NCBI RefSeq assembly: GCF_001295925.1
Contig: NZ_LJHQ01000003.1
Coordinates: 434,001-498,000 of the forward strand
Source: Allobosea sp. AAP35
Lineage (GTDB): Bacteria; Pseudomonadota; Alphaproteobacteria; Rhizobiales; Beijerinckiaceae
DNA: 64,000 bases
Direction of reading: 5' to 3'
Shown here: positions 25,111 through 34,884 of the stretch, one piece after another
How the letters are laid out: the number at the start of each line of letters is the position of its first letter
How positions within the stretch are numbered: the first letter of the stretch is position 1
Notes under the pieces: model-generated
The model's input: only the letters and a program-made list of their open reading frames with translations
Database searches by the model: none
Told to the model about the DNA's origin: nothing
Position numbers and translations under genes: made by a program

Positions 25111-26141
25111 ATCATCGCCTGTTGATGCCGGGCTGCCATCCGCGCAGCCAGTTTGATCGCCGCGATCAGGCTGTCGGGCCGGGCTATGCCCTTTCCGGCG
25201 ATGTCGAACGCCGTGCCGTGGTCGGGCGAGGTGCGGATGAAGGGCAGGCCGAGCGTGACATTGACCCCGTCGTCGAAGGCGATCGTTTTGATCGGGATCA
25301 GCGCCTGATCATGATACATCGCCAACGCCGCGTCATAGCCGGCGCGCGCCCGCGCGTGAAACATCGTGTCGGCCGGGTAGGGGCCACTGGCATTGATGCC
25401 GAGAGAACGCAGCGCGTCGATGGCCGGGCGCACGATGGCGGCGTCCTCGTGGCCCAGCGCGCCATCCTCCCCGGCATGCGGGTTGAGTCCAGCCAGCGCC
25501 AGCCGCGGCGAAGCGACGCCGAAGCTGCGGGTCAACGCATGCGCAACAATGCGCCCGGTCTCCACGATCATCTCCGTCGTCAGCAGATCCGGCACGGCGC
25601 GTAGCGGGACATGGATCGTGACCGGCACGACTGCGAGTGCGTCGCACCACAGCATCATCACCGGCAGCGGAGCGGGGCCGCCATCGGCCGCGAGGTGAGC
25701 GAGAAACTCGGTATGGCCTGGATGAGCAAAGCCTGCCGCATAGAGCACCGATTTCGCGATCGGGTTGGTGACGACCGCGGCGGCCTTCCCCGAACGCGCT
25801 GCCGCGACCGCATGCTTGATCGAGGCGATCGTTCCTGCGGCGGTCGCGGGGTCGGGCTGTCCAGGTTCTGCGGCGACAGCCTCCGCGAGAGGAAACACGG
25901 GCAGCGCCGTTGCAAATTGCCGCTCGACGTCATCCCAGCCGCACGCGGCAAGCGGCACATCGAGCCCCAGCCGTTTTGCAAGGCGCGACAGCTGCTCGAT
26001 ATCGGCGATGCAGGCGAAATGCGGCAGCGCGCGCTCCTTGCGCTGTTGCCAGGCCAGCAGGGTAATTTCAGGTCCGATCCCGGCCGGATCACCCTGGGTC
26101 AGGGCGATCGGCGGCAACGGCATCGGCAACTGCGAAGGCAT
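25107..26141 (-). CDS. pdxA: 4-hydroxythreonine-4-phosphate dehydrogenase PdxA
   Basis: PdxA oxidises 4-phosphohydroxy-L-threonine in pyridoxal 5'-phosphate synthesis. I start it at ATG 26141 ([23 protein letters not shown], 344 residues), which has GGAG six bases upstream; ATG 26159 has none. Metal-binding His residues are in [20 protein letters not shown] and [11 protein letters not shown]. It is normally preceded by surA in the lptD-surA-pdxA-rsmA series; here lptD ends only 60 bases upstream and surA is absent. Confidence 0.96.
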   Translation of the reverse strand: MPSQLPMPLPPIALTQGDPAGIGPEITLLAWQQRKERALPHFACIADIEQLSRLAKRLGLDVPLAACGWDDVERQFATALPVFPLAEAVAAEPGQPDPATAAGTIASIKHAVAAARSGKAAAVVTNPIAKSVLYAAGFAHPGHTEFLAHLAADGGPAPLPVMMLWCDALAVVPVTIHVPLRAVPDLLTTEMIVETGRIVAHALTRSFGVASPRLALAGLNPHAGEDGALGHEDAAIVRPAIDALRSLGINASGPYPADTMFHARARAGYDAALAMYHDQALIPIKTIAFDDGVNVTLGLPFIRTSPDHGTAFDIAGKGIARPDSLIAAIKLAARMAARHQQAMI

Positions 26142-26201
26142 CCTGGACTCCGGGCGCATGGGATTTTCGTCTTCGTCCCGGCGCCAGTGCTTTGGCCGCG
26201 C

Positions 26202-28760
26202 TTACTGGCTGGAGGTAACGCCGTCGCCCGTCGTCGCGGCGCCGCCGAGGTTCTGCTGGTAGCTCAATTCGCCAAGCGTCCTCAGTTCGAGCCTGAACAT
26301 CACCGTGCGCGTATCCTTCGTCGCGCCCGACTGGCGGTCGGCATAGCTTTGCGAATAGCTCACATCGAAGACGGTGCATTCGTCCGTGTAGTTGATGCCG
26401 AAGGACGTGGAGGCCGTCTGGAACAAGCCCGTATCGGTGTATTTCGGCACGGCGACGGTCGCGGGCGAGGCTTGCCAGGCGGTGTACTGGGCCAGTCTGA
26501 CCTCGCGGTCGTATTTGTACTTGTCCAGATCGAAGAGCACGCCGGCGCGCAGACGCCAGTTCGGCGTCACCAGAAGCGAGCCGTTCAGCGAAACGCCTTC
26601 GCGGCGGCGGAAGATGCCGAGGCTTGGCTGCGGTTCGTAGCGGCCATAGCCGATCGAGGCGGTGACGACACTGTTGGTATAGGTCGCGGCCGCATCGATG
26701 CGCTGCGTCTCGAACGTGGTCTGGTTGAGCCGTGTCGCACCGGTAAAGAACAGCCCCTGCATCGGAGAAATCTGTGCGCGGGCGACAAAATCGGACGTGT
26801 CGGTATCAAGCCCAGAATTAAGGCCGGTATTGACCAGGTCACCGCTGGCGAAGGAATTGCGCCCGCCGAGGTGATAGGACTGCCCAAGCAGCAGATTGGC
26901 AAAGCCCTCCTTGCCGAAGCGCCCGGTATAAAGCGCCCCGATATTGGCCCGCGTGCCGCCCTCGACCCGATCGTAGCCCGAGAATTTGCCGCTCCACTCG
27001 AACAGGTTGTTGGCGTCGAAGACGAGGCTTTGCGCATCCTCGTTGGCGACGCGAAGACTGTTGGTCTCGTTGGGACGAGCCACGATCTGCGCCACCGGCT
27101 CGATGATGTGGGTACCCCATCCGGTCTTGGCGACGAAGGGGTAGCGGTACATCAGGCCGATCGCCGGCATGGCCCGGCCAAAGATCTCGTCGGAGGTGTC
27201 CACGATCGAACGGACACGGTCGTTCGGGTAGCCGCTCGTGTCGGGGTTGACCGAGAAGATATCGGCGCGCACCGACGCGTAGGGCGTCCAGACCTGACCG
27301 ATGGGATCGATGATGTTGCGACGCCAGGACACCTCGGCCGTGGCTCGCGCCACGTTTCCGGCAAGTCCTCGAACAAGGCAGGTGTTCTTCTGATAGACCG
27401 CGCAGCCGTCATAGAGGGAGTAGCCGGTGCCGTCGCTCGTCGTGCCGCTGATCAGAAAAGCACTTTGCTGAGGCAATTGCTGGAAGGCCGCCGCGTCGCG
27501 CGTCAGATGGGTGACATTGGCGTTGAACGTCAGTTCGCCGCCAAGGAAACTCGGCTTGTGGACGCGCTTGTTGTAGTCGATCACCGGCAAAACGACCGGC
27601 TGCTGCTTCTGCCAGTCCGTCGAGGTGAGGGGCTGGAAGTAATAGCCGCGAAGATCGAAAAAGGCGCTCGCGCTTTGACCGTTCAGATACACGGTCGAAA
27701 TCGCTTCCTGGAGATAGGTCGCCGAACTCAGGCTTTCATTGAGAATGCGGTAGTTCTTGTAGAACCAACGATCCGTCGACATCGACGCATTCCAGCCGAA
27801 GGTCCAGCGCGGATTGATGAAGAACTTGCCGTTGGTCTCGACAGAGCCGCGGAACGTGTCGTCTCCCGGGCCCAGCGGGGCCGCCAGGAACGCTTCCTTC
27901 TCCTGCTGGAAGATGCCCGATGCGCGGATCGTGTACGAGCCGTTCATCAGCCGATGGCGCCACTCGACCTGGCCCAGCAGTCCCTGACGGGTCAGGTAGG
28001 TCGGCGTCAGCGTCAGATCGTAGTTCGGCGCCAGATTGATGAAGTAGGGTAGGCCGATGCCATAGCCGAGAGGGGTGGTGTTGAGGAATTTCGGCGACAG
28101 GAAGCCGGACTTGCGCTTCACCGTCGAATCCGGCCCCGACATATACGGGATATAGGCCAGCGGCACGCCTGCGAACTCGAGCCGCGCCTCCTCGTAGTAG
28201 ATCGTCTGCTCGGCCTTCTTGTGGATGATCCGCGCCGCGCGGACCTGCCAGAGCGGCGGCCGCTCGGGGTTGTCCTTGCAGGGTTCGCAGGCCGTGTAGA
28301 TGCCCTTCTCGAAGATGAAGGTCTCGCCATCCGTGCGCTCGGCACGCGGCGCGCTGAAGCGGGTCTTGTCGGGGTTCACCACGCGCAGCGAATCGATGAA
28401 GCCGTCGCGGAAATCATCCGTCAGGTTGAAGCGGTCGCCCGTGATGACGGTGCCGTTGGCCTCGGTGATGCGGGCATTGCCGGTCGCGACCACGCGCTTG
28501 CCGGCCTGGTCATAGGTAACCCTGTCAGCCTCGATCGTGCGGCCCTGATACAGGATCTGCACGTCGCCCACAGCGGATACGGTCTTCTTGTCGTTGTCAT
28601 AGACGAGTTCGCGCGCATCGACGACCATGCGGTCCTGCGGATTGGCGACAGGCGGCGTCTGCGCAAAAGCAGCCCCAGCCGCGACCAGGACATAGGCGAG
28701 GCTTGAGGCCAGGGCGGTGGCCGCGGCAAATCGAGCCATCCGCTTCACGCCCGGCACCAT
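26202..28760 (-). CDS. lptD: LPS-assembly outer-membrane protein LptD
   Basis: An 852-residue outer-membrane protein that inserts lipopolysaccharide into the outer leaflet. A signal peptide (to about AFA-QT, residue 34) is followed by an OstA/LptA-like domain (about 45-165: VVDARELVYDNDKKTVSAVG, EADRVTYDQ) and a large beta-barrel with alternating aromatic and polar residues. Cysteines include a CxxC at 158-161 (TACEPCKDN), a pair near 405-416 and one near the C-terminus; this differs from the E. coli spacing. AGGA lies eight bases before the ATG. It is downstream of lptF and lptG. Confidence 0.96.
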   Translation of the reverse strand: MVPGVKRMARFAAATALASSLAYVLVAAGAAFAQTPPVANPQDRMVVDARELVYDNDKKTVSAVGDVQILYQGRTIEADRVTYDQAGKRVVATGNARITEANGTVITGDRFNLTDDFRDGFIDSLRVVNPDKTRFSAPRAERTDGETFIFEKGIYTACEPCKDNPERPPLWQVRAARIIHKKAEQTIYYEEARLEFAGVPLAYIPYMSGPDSTVKRKSGFLSPKFLNTTPLGYGIGLPYFINLAPNYDLTLTPTYLTRQGLLGQVEWRHRLMNGSYTIRASGIFQQEKEAFLAAPLGPGDDTFRGSVETNGKFFINPRWTFGWNASMSTDRWFYKNYRILNESLSSATYLQEAISTVYLNGQSASAFFDLRGYYFQPLTSTDWQKQQPVVLPVIDYNKRVHKPSFLGGELTFNANVTHLTRDAAAFQQLPQQSAFLISGTTSDGTGYSLYDGCAVYQKNTCLVRGLAGNVARATAEVSWRRNIIDPIGQVWTPYASVRADIFSVNPDTSGYPNDRVRSIVDTSDEIFGRAMPAIGLMYRYPFVAKTGWGTHIIEPVAQIVARPNETNSLRVANEDAQSLVFDANNLFEWSGKFSGYDRVEGGTRANIGALYTGRFGKEGFANLLLGQSYHLGGRNSFASGDLVNTGLNSGLDTDTSDFVARAQISPMQGLFFTGATRLNQTTFETQRIDAAATYTNSVVTASIGYGRYEPQPSLGIFRRREGVSLNGSLLVTPNWRLRAGVLFDLDKYKYDREVRLAQYTAWQASPATVAVPKYTDTGLFQTASTSFGINYTDECTVFDVSYSQSYADRQSGATKDTRTVMFRLELRTLGELSYQQNLGGAATTGDGVTSSQ

Positions 28761-28796
28761 ACGCTCAATCCTAAATTAACCATAAGCACAGTACGA

Positions 28797-29885
28797 TTAC
28801 CCATCTTCCTGATGGAGAAGAGCCAGCGAGCCCAGCATCGCCCCGATGGTTGCCGGCAGCCACGCCGCGATCACCGGGTTGACGATGCCCGACGAGCCGA
28901 GCTCCTCCGACAGCTGCGTCGCCACATACAGCATGAAGCCCGCAGCGACACCAGCTATCACCAGTCTGGTCACGCCACCAAACCTGAAAAATCTTAAGGA
29001 AACGGATGCGGCCACGAGAACCATAGCGATCAGGAGAAGCGGTCTGGCCAGCAGCGATTGATAGCGCAACTCATAGCGGGTGGTATCGAGGCCTGCCCGT
29101 TGTGTTCGCTCGATCACAGCCGGCATCGACCAGAACCCGACAGCGTCCGGCGGTGTGAAGCTCTGCCGCACCTGTTCCGGTTCCAGCGTCGATGCAAACA
29201 GATAGTTCTTGTAGGTTTGCGGCTCTTCCATGGCGGAGATAACGCGGGCATCCGTCAGCTCCCAGTAGCCGTGCTGGAGCACGGCCTGACGGGCATCGAT
29301 GCGCTCGCTGAAGCCGCCTCCAGCCGAAAAGCTGAAGATGGCGACCTGAGAGAGGCCGTTGCCGTCCGGCAGCGCGCCAGCCGCGCGAATGATGGCCTGC
29401 CCATCGACACTGCGCTGCCGCAGCCAGATCTCGGGCGTGCTGCTGGGCTGTGCTGCCCGCACGAACAGCCGCGTCTCGAGCGCCGTCGCCTTGCGCTTCA
29501 ATTCGGCCGCGACCGGGTTGTAGATCAGGATCGAGACCAGCCCGATCGCGCCGGCGACGAGGGCCGCCGGCTGCAGGAACTGCCAGGCCGAAACACCCAC
29601 GGCCCGCGCCACGACGAGCTCGAGTTTTCGGCTCAGCGTCAGCAGCGCGAACATTCCGCCAAACAGGACGGCGAAGGGGAAGATCTGCTCCGCCACGCTG
29701 GGAACCCGAAACAGCGCGAGCTGCACGATCAACGGCGTCGTCGCCTCAGGCGAATCGCCAGCGCGCCGCATCAGTTCGACGAAATCGAGCGTGCCGATCA
29801 GGAAGAAGAATGTTCCGAACACGCCGAGGATCGAGCGTGCGAACTGCTTCGTCAGATAGCGTCCGAAGGTCGAGACCAATAGCAT
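28797..29885 (-). CDS. lptG: LPS export permease LptG
   Basis: A 362-residue permease of the LptB2FG ABC transporter that extracts LPS from the inner membrane. It has about six transmembrane helices, three at each end, with a periplasmic beta-jellyroll between them. ATG 29885 overlaps the lptF stop (TGATG); an in-frame TTG three bases earlier is less likely. FGRYLTKQFARSILGVF and the C-terminal AAWLPATIGAMLGSLALL fit the YjgP/YjgQ family. Confidence 0.95.
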   Translation of the reverse strand: MLLVSTFGRYLTKQFARSILGVFGTFFFLIGTLDFVELMRRAGDSPEATTPLIVQLALFRVPSVAEQIFPFAVLFGGMFALLTLSRKLELVVARAVGVSAWQFLQPAALVAGAIGLVSILIYNPVAAELKRKATALETRLFVRAAQPSSTPEIWLRQRSVDGQAIIRAAGALPDGNGLSQVAIFSFSAGGGFSERIDARQAVLQHGYWELTDARVISAMEEPQTYKNYLFASTLEPEQVRQSFTPPDAVGFWSMPAVIERTQRAGLDTTRYELRYQSLLARPLLLIAMVLVAASVSLRFFRFGGVTRLVIAGVAAGFMLYVATQLSEELGSSGIVNPVIAAWLPATIGAMLGSLALLHQEDG

Positions 29886-31078
29886 CAAGCGCGCCTGAAC
29901 CGAGCGGTCAACCCGGCGAAGGGCAAGATCAGAGGCGCCGCTGCTGTCGCCAGCAAGGGACGCAGACGCTGGCCATACAGGATCATTGCCGAAGCAAGAG
30001 CGATCGCAACCAGCGGCAGGATGTAGAGCATGGCTGCCGCCAGCGGCGACCGCACGCTGGCGGTCCAGGCCATGTAGGCCCCGATCCGGGTGGCCGCGAC
30101 GATCAGGATCGCAGCCTGGATCGCAAGAGCGCGGCCCTGGCGCGTGGTGCGCGCTTCGCCGATACAGGCAAACGCGATCAGCATGAACGCCATCGGATAG
30201 AGCGGCGCTGCAAGCCGGTTGTGAAGCTCGGCGCGGAAGCGACCTTCCTGATATTTATAGTAACTTTCGTTGGGATCCTGGTTCAGGAGCTGCCAGGTGG
30301 TGCGTTCGCGCGGCTTGTAGACGACCTTGTCGCCATCCCCTTCACCGGCGCCGCCGGTGGCGTCCCCCGACAGGGCTGAGAGATTGAGCGCATAGCGCTC
30401 GAACGAGATGATCGAGGTGGTGTCGGTGTTCTTGGTCTCGCGCTGGATGGTGCCCTTCTCCAGCATCAGAAAGCTCGATCCATCGACCTCGACGGTGCGG
30501 CCGCGCTCGGCGATATAGATCGAGGGTTGGCTAGGATCGCGCCGGTCCTGCATGAAGATGCCGACCAGCGCGTCGCCCGAGCGTTCGCGATAGTGGAAGG
30601 TGACGCCGGAATCGAGCGAGACGAACTGACCTTCCTTGACGACATTGGCGACGAAATCGGCCCGGATCAGTGTGATCAGGTCGCGCAGCGCCCGGAAGCC
30701 CGCCGGCATCACCGAAAACGACATCCAGCCCACAAGCAGCGAGACCGCGATCGTCAGGACGATGAAGGGCCGTGCGATGCGACGCGGTGCGACGCCGGCG
30801 GCGTTCATGACGATCAACTCGGAATCACCATTCAGGCGGTTGAGCGTATAGAGCGTCGCCATGAACAGCGCGACCGGCGCGATGCCGGCGATCAGCGCGG
30901 GCAGCGACAGAAGCGTCACGGTGAAGAAGATCAGGATCGTCTGGCCCTTGCCGGTGATCAGATCGACCTCGCGCAGCGCCTGTGTGACCCAGATCACGCT
31001 GGTCAGCCCGATCAGCAGGACGATCGATGCGATCGTCGCCATCTTCAGGATGTAGCGGTCGAGACGCTGGAGCAGCAC
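29885..31078 (-). CDS. lptF: LPS export permease LptF
   Basis: A 397-residue partner of LptG. I choose GTG 31078 (LLQRLDRYILKMATIASIVL), which has GGAAGG seven bases upstream; the open frame extends to TTG 31156 but the added residues are not LptF-like. LLIGLTSVIWVTQALREVDLI is the first membrane region; the middle part is a periplasmic jellyroll (DSGVTFHYRERSGDAL) and three helices close the protein. Its ATPase LptB is not in this window. Confidence 0.95.
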   Translation of the reverse strand: MLLQRLDRYILKMATIASIVLLIGLTSVIWVTQALREVDLITGKGQTILIFFTVTLLSLPALIAGIAPVALFMATLYTLNRLNGDSELIVMNAAGVAPRRIARPFIVLTIAVSLLVGWMSFSVMPAGFRALRDLITLIRADFVANVVKEGQFVSLDSGVTFHYRERSGDALVGIFMQDRRDPSQPSIYIAERGRTVEVDGSSFLMLEKGTIQRETKNTDTTSIISFERYALNLSALSGDATGGAGEGDGDKVVYKPRERTTWQLLNQDPNESYYKYQEGRFRAELHNRLAAPLYPMAFMLIAFACIGEARTTRQGRALAIQAAILIVAATRIGAYMAWTASVRSPLAAAMLYILPLVAIALASAMILYGQRLRPLLATAAAPLILPFAGLTARFRRA

Positions 31079-31162
31079 GCTTGGCCTTCCCGTGGGGCAA
31101 CGCGGGCAGGCCCTGCGCTGGTGGTTCGCTGAAAACACCCTATGGTATAGGCGCAATCAAGG

Positions 31163-31183
31163 CGCAAACGGGAATCGTTTGCG
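31163..31183. promoter_or_regulatory. Perfect inverted repeat between lptF and pepA
   Basis: CGCAAACG (31163-31170) and CGTTTGCG (31176-31183) are exact complements around the five-base centre GGAAT. The dyad is in the 159-base divergent gap, 85 bases upstream of lptF and 54 bases upstream of pepA, so it could be an operator for either. I cannot name a regulator. Confidence 0.4.
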
Positions 31184-31237
31184 GCCGTTTCGTTTCACCC
31201 CGCCTCCACGCCTCCCTCGCAACATCGTGAGCCGACC

Positions 31238-32731
31238 ATGTCGCAGCGCCTGAAGCTCGAGATCAAACCCCTCAACGCCATCGGGGGGCAGGACCTCGTG
31301 ATCCTTCTGTCCGACACGCTGGCCCCGTCCAAGGCGGCGGAGGAGTGGCTGGGCGAGGGCGCCCATGGCCTGCTCGCGCGCGCCGCCTCGGCCGAGCGGT
31401 TCAAGGGTAAGGCATTTGCCGGCTTGACGCTGCTGGCGCCCGACGGTGCCGGCTATGAGCGCCTGATCGCGGTCGGCACTGGCCCGGAGGCTGAGCGCGC
31501 CACGCTGGATTTCGTCAAGCTGGGTGGCGCCATCGCGGGCCGGCTGGGCCATGGCCGCAGTGCCGACGTGATCATGGCGCTGCCGGAGGGGCCGCTCGGT
31601 GCCGAGCATGCCGGCGAGATCGCGCTCGGGATGCGGCTGCGTTCCTATGTGTTCGACGAATACAAAACCAAGAGCAAGAAACCCGAGGAGGCCGAACCGA
31701 TCACGGCGACGCTGCGCCTGCCGGAGCCATCTGTCGGCAAGAAGGTGTTCAAGGCGGCGGAGGCGGTTGCCGCCGGCGTCGATCTGGCCCGCACGCTCGT
31801 CAATGAGCCGCCCAATGTGCTCTATCCGGAGGAGTTCGCCGATCGCGCCGCCAAGCTCGGCAAACTCGGTGTCGAGGTCGAGATCCTCGACGAGAAGCAG
31901 CTCAAGAAGATCGGCATGCGCGCGCTTCTGGCCGTTGGCCAGGGCTCGCGTCGCGAAAGCCGCGTCGCGATCATGCGCTGGAACGGCGCCAAGGGCAGCA
32001 CGCAGCCGATCGCCTTCGTCGGCAAGGGCGTGACCTTCGACACCGGCGGCATCTCGCTGAAGCCCGGCGCCGGCATGGAGGATATGAAGGGCGACATGGC
32101 GGGCGCCGCCTGCGTGGTCGGGTTGATGCATGCGCTGGCGGCCCGCAAGGCCAGGGTCAACGCCATCGGCATCATCGGCCTTGTCGAGAACATGCCCGAC
32201 GGCAACGCTCAGCGCCCCGGCGACATCGTCACTTCGCTGTCGGGCCAGACCATCGAGATCATCAACACCGATGCGGAAGGCCGCCTCGTCCTGGCCGACG
32301 TGCTCTGGTACACGCAAGAGCAGTTCAAGCCGCAGTTCATGATCAACCTGGCGACGCTGACCGGCGCGATCCTGGTCGCGCTGGCGCAGGAGCACGCCGG
32401 GCTGTTCTCAAACAACGACGAGTTGAGCGAGCGTTTGGCGGCGGCCGGCAAGGCAACCGGCGAGACCGTCTGGCGCATGCCGCTCGGCAAGGCCTATGAC
32501 AAGATGATCGACTCGAAATTTGCCGACATGAAGAACGCGGCCGGCCGTCATGGCGGCTCGATCACCGCCGCGCAGTTCCTGCAGCGCCATGTCAACGACA
32601 CCCCTTGGGTTCATCTCGACATCGCCGGAACCGGCATGAGTTCGCCCAATTCGGAGACCAACCGCTCCTGGGGCTCGGGCTGGGGTGTACGCCTTCTCGA
32701 CCGGCTCGTTTCCGAACATTACGAGGGCTGA
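31238..32731 (+). CDS. pepA: Leucyl aminopeptidase PepA
   Basis: A 497-residue M17 metallo-aminopeptidase that removes N-terminal residues from peptides. The two-metal site lies in [28 protein letters not shown] and the signature [16 protein letters not shown]. The first 170 residues form the typical N-terminal domain. In E. coli PepA also acts as a DNA-binding protein; nothing here tests that. Divergence from lptF and pairing with holC are common in proteobacteria. Confidence 0.97.
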   Translation: MSQRLKLEIKPLNAIGGQDLVILLSDTLAPSKAAEEWLGEGAHGLLARAASAERFKGKAFAGLTLLAPDGAGYERLIAVGTGPEAERATLDFVKLGGAIAGRLGHGRSADVIMALPEGPLGAEHAGEIALGMRLRSYVFDEYKTKSKKPEEAEPITATLRLPEPSVGKKVFKAAEAVAAGVDLARTLVNEPPNVLYPEEFADRAAKLGKLGVEVEILDEKQLKKIGMRALLAVGQGSRRESRVAIMRWNGAKGSTQPIAFVGKGVTFDTGGISLKPGAGMEDMKGDMAGAACVVGLMHALAARKARVNAIGIIGLVENMPDGNAQRPGDIVTSLSGQTIEIINTDAEGRLVLADVLWYTQEQFKPQFMINLATLTGAILVALAQEHAGLFSNNDELSERLAAAGKATGETVWRMPLGKAYDKMIDSKFADMKNAAGRHGGSITAAQFLQRHVNDTPWVHLDIAGTGMSSPNSETNRSWGSGWGVRLLDRLVSEHYEG

Positions 32732-32781
32732 CTCAAGCTGATAGGGAACGCGCGCAAGCCCATGCGGCGAAAAGGCATTTG

Positions 32782-33234
32782 ATGGCCGAGATCCTGTTCT
32801 TCCATCTCCAGTCGCGTCCGCTCGAGCAGGTGCTGCCGACGATCGTCGAGCGCGCATTGTCGCGCGGGCAGAAGGTCGTGGTGGAACTGTCGAGCCAGGA
32901 GCGGCTGAGCGCGGTCGACGATCATCTGTGGACCTATTCCGACGAAAGTTTCCTGCCCCATGTCACGGCGATGGAAGCCGACGCGGCGCAAAATCCCGTT
33001 GTGCTGACGACGCAGTCGCACAACCCAAACGGGGCCCAGATCCGGATCTGCGCGGAGGGTGTCCGTATTCCCGACGCAATGGCCGATTACGAACGCGTCG
33101 TGTTGATCTTCGATGGTGATGACCCCGACGCGCTGACGGCAGCGCGCGAGGACTGGAAGAAGGCCAAAGCCTTGAGCCTCGCCGCCAGCTACTGGCAGCA
33201 GGACGAGACCGGCCGTTGGGAGAAAAAAGCGTGA
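32782..33234 (+). CDS. holC: DNA polymerase III chi subunit HolC
   Basis: A 150-residue protein of the HolC family, which links the clamp loader to single-stranded-DNA-binding protein. MAEILFFHLQSRPLEQVLP, DDHLWTYSDESFLPH, ANPVVLTT-like QNPVVLTTQSHNPNGAQI and VLIFDGDDPDAL are recognisable. Start ATG 32782 has AAAGG seven bases upstream. The pepA-holC order is conserved. Its GTGA overlap with the next gene couples translation. Confidence 0.93.
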   Translation: MAEILFFHLQSRPLEQVLPTIVERALSRGQKVVVELSSQERLSAVDDHLWTYSDESFLPHVTAMEADAAQNPVVLTTQSHNPNGAQIRICAEGVRIPDAMADYERVVLIFDGDDPDALTAAREDWKKAKALSLAASYWQQDETGRWEKKA

Positions 33235-33638
33235 GATTGCCTGTATTGCTGCTCTGCGCCGCCGCGCTCGGCGGATGCTCCGTCGATATGGGCGGCTTCG
33301 CCTTCACCTCGGACACGCGCGGGGGCGAAACCACCACCCGCACGGCCGCTGCCGCGATCACCCTTCCGCCGCGGGCCGCGCCCATCGGGCTGACGGCCGA
33401 TGGCGAGTGCAGCACGGGTGCCGCCGCCGGCAGCCCGCCGCCGTCCGCGATCGCCGAGGGCATCACCGAATGCGAGCTGGTCACGCTCAAGGGCGCCAAA
33501 CCCACCGACGTGCTGATCGGCGAGAGCGGCAAGGGCCAGCGCGAGACGCAGGTGCTCTACGCCGAGCCCGGCGGCCGCGAGATCTACATGTTCACCGACA
33601 ACAGGCTGAGCCGGATCGTCAAGCCGGGTCAGGGGTAA
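33231..33638 (+). CDS. Small hypothetical lipoprotein
   Basis: A 135-residue protein starting at GTG 33231, overlapping the holC stop (GTGA). VRLPVLLLCAAALGGCSVD is a clean lipoprotein signal with the lipobox LGGC; the Cys is about residue 16 and is followed by Ser, suggesting outer-membrane sorting. The mature part is Thr/Ala-rich and then contains ITECELVTLKGAKPTDVLIGES and YMFTDNRLSRIVKP. I cannot name the family with confidence. Its link to holC is positional only. Confidence 0.75.
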   Translation: MRLPVLLLCAAALGGCSVDMGGFAFTSDTRGGETTTRTAAAAITLPPRAAPIGLTADGECSTGAAAGSPPPSAIAEGITECELVTLKGAKPTDVLIGESGKGQRETQVLYAEPGGREIYMFTDNRLSRIVKPGQG

Positions 33639-33700
33639 GGCGGCGGTCTCGATCCATCGCGACCCCGCCCGGTCCGACCGGCATGGGCCGGGAACGCGAT

Positions 33701-34828
33701 TCAGCCCAGACGTCTGACCGAACTGCCACCGAATACGACCTCGCGGCGCAGCGCCGGGGCAAACAGCTGATAGAGCATCCGGGGCTCGGCCGAGGCGCTG
33801 GCCGCATCCAGCGCTGCTCGGTCGTCCGGCGACAAGACGAGATCGAGCGCCGCGCTGTTGTCGGCGATCTGCTCCGGCCGGCTGACGCCCATGAGTGTGG
33901 TCGCGACCTCGGGACGGCCGATCACCCAGGACAACGCGACGCGGGCTGACGACTGGCCGATGGCCTCCGCGACGCGCCGCACCGCTTCGACGATCGCCCA
34001 GTTGCGCTCTGTGAAGAGGCTGTCGCCGAACGGGTTGGGGCCATCGAGGCGCTTGTCGTCGATCGGTCGCTCGTCTTGCCCGGTTGACGCGACCGAGGGC
34101 AGTCCCGCTGCCCGCGGGCCGGCTGCCTCAACGACCTCGCGCCGATACTTGCCCGTGAGCAGGCCGTAGCCGAGTGGGCTCCAAGGCACGAACCCAAGAC
34201 CAAACTCAGCGGCGAGCGGGATGTGCTCGTCTTCGACATCGCGGTTCACGAGCGAGTAGAAATACTGCAGGGCGATGGGCCCCGGCTGCCCGCGAAGGGC
34301 CGCCAGCGTTGCCAGTTTCGCGACGAACCAGGCCGGCGCATTGGAGATGCCCCAGTAGCGGATCTTGCCGGATCGAACGAGCCCGGCCATCGTCTCCAGC
34401 ATCTCCTCGGCCGGTGTCAGGCCGTCCCAGACATGGATCCAGTACAGATCGATGTAATCCGTGCGCAGACGCGTCAGCGAACGATGAAGTGCGGCATGGA
34501 CATGCTTGGCGCCGTTGCCGCCGGAATGGGGGCCCGCGCCCACGCAGAACCCCGATTTCGTTGCCAAGACAATCTGATCGCGCAGACCGCGTTCCGCGAT
34601 GAAACCGCCCAGCATCTCCTCGCAGCGGCCGCTCGCATAGACGTCCGCCGTGTCGACGGCGTTGCCACCGGCGTCGACATAGGCGTTGAACACCGCCCGA
34701 CTGCCGGCTTCGTCCTGTCCCCAGCGAGCCGTGCCGAACGTCATCGTCCCCAGGGTGAGGGGGCTGACGGCGAGACCGGAGCGGCCAAGCGTGCGAAAAT
34801 CGGTGAGGGACATCGAGGACATTTTCAT
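33701..34828 (-). CDS. Aldo/keto reductase
   Basis: An oxidoreductase of about 375 residues with the (beta/alpha)8 AKR fold, which reduces aldehydes or ketones with NADPH. The catalytic tetrad is visible: Asp and Tyr in VDTADVYASG, Lys in LATKSGF and His in LYWIHVWD. The C-terminal SRPEQIADN is also typical. Starts at 34828, 34822 and 34813 are all possible; the last (MSLTDFRTLGRSG) best fits the family. None has a clear ribosome-binding site. It is divergent from a TetR gene, whose likely operator overlaps this start, so it is probably repressed by that regulator. Confidence 0.88.
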   Translation of the reverse strand: MKMSSMSLTDFRTLGRSGLAVSPLTLGTMTFGTARWGQDEAGSRAVFNAYVDAGGNAVDTADVYASGRCEEMLGGFIAERGLRDQIVLATKSGFCVGAGPHSGGNGAKHVHAALHRSLTRLRTDYIDLYWIHVWDGLTPAEEMLETMAGLVRSGKIRYWGISNAPAWFVAKLATLAALRGQPGPIALQYFYSLVNRDVEDEHIPLAAEFGLGFVPWSPLGYGLLTGKYRREVVEAAGPRAAGLPSVASTGQDERPIDDKRLDGPNPFGDSLFTERNWAIVEAVRRVAEAIGQSSARVALSWVIGRPEVATTLMGVSRPEQIADNSAALDLVLSPDDRAALDAASASAEPRMLYQLFAPALRREVVFGGSSVRRLG

Positions 34829-34844
34829 ATTGATCACTATGAAA
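34823..34844. promoter_or_regulatory. Candidate TetR-type operator at the aldo/keto reductase start
   Basis: A 22-base dyad has outer arms TTTCATA (34823-34829) and TATGAAA (34838-34844), with the inner palindrome TGATCA (34831-34836); only one base pair fails. It covers the likely start of the reductase and lies 49 bases before the TetR start. A related copy is at 34885. Confidence 0.6.
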
Positions 34845-34884
34845 TCTGTAGGCTGGTTGAACCGGCACGTCAACGATTGTATAA

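Noticed and set aside
25611-28052. 813-codon open frame on the plus strand opposite pdxA and lptD
   Set aside because: It is the antisense of well-supported genes, its composition is Arg/Asp/Gly-rich without domains, and it has no ribosome-binding site. Long antisense frames are common at this GC content.
28776-28783. TTAACCAT upstream of lptD as a CtrA half-site
   Set aside because: Only a half-site; the full TTAA-N7-TTAA is not present, and an 8-base AT-rich match near a start codon is weak evidence.
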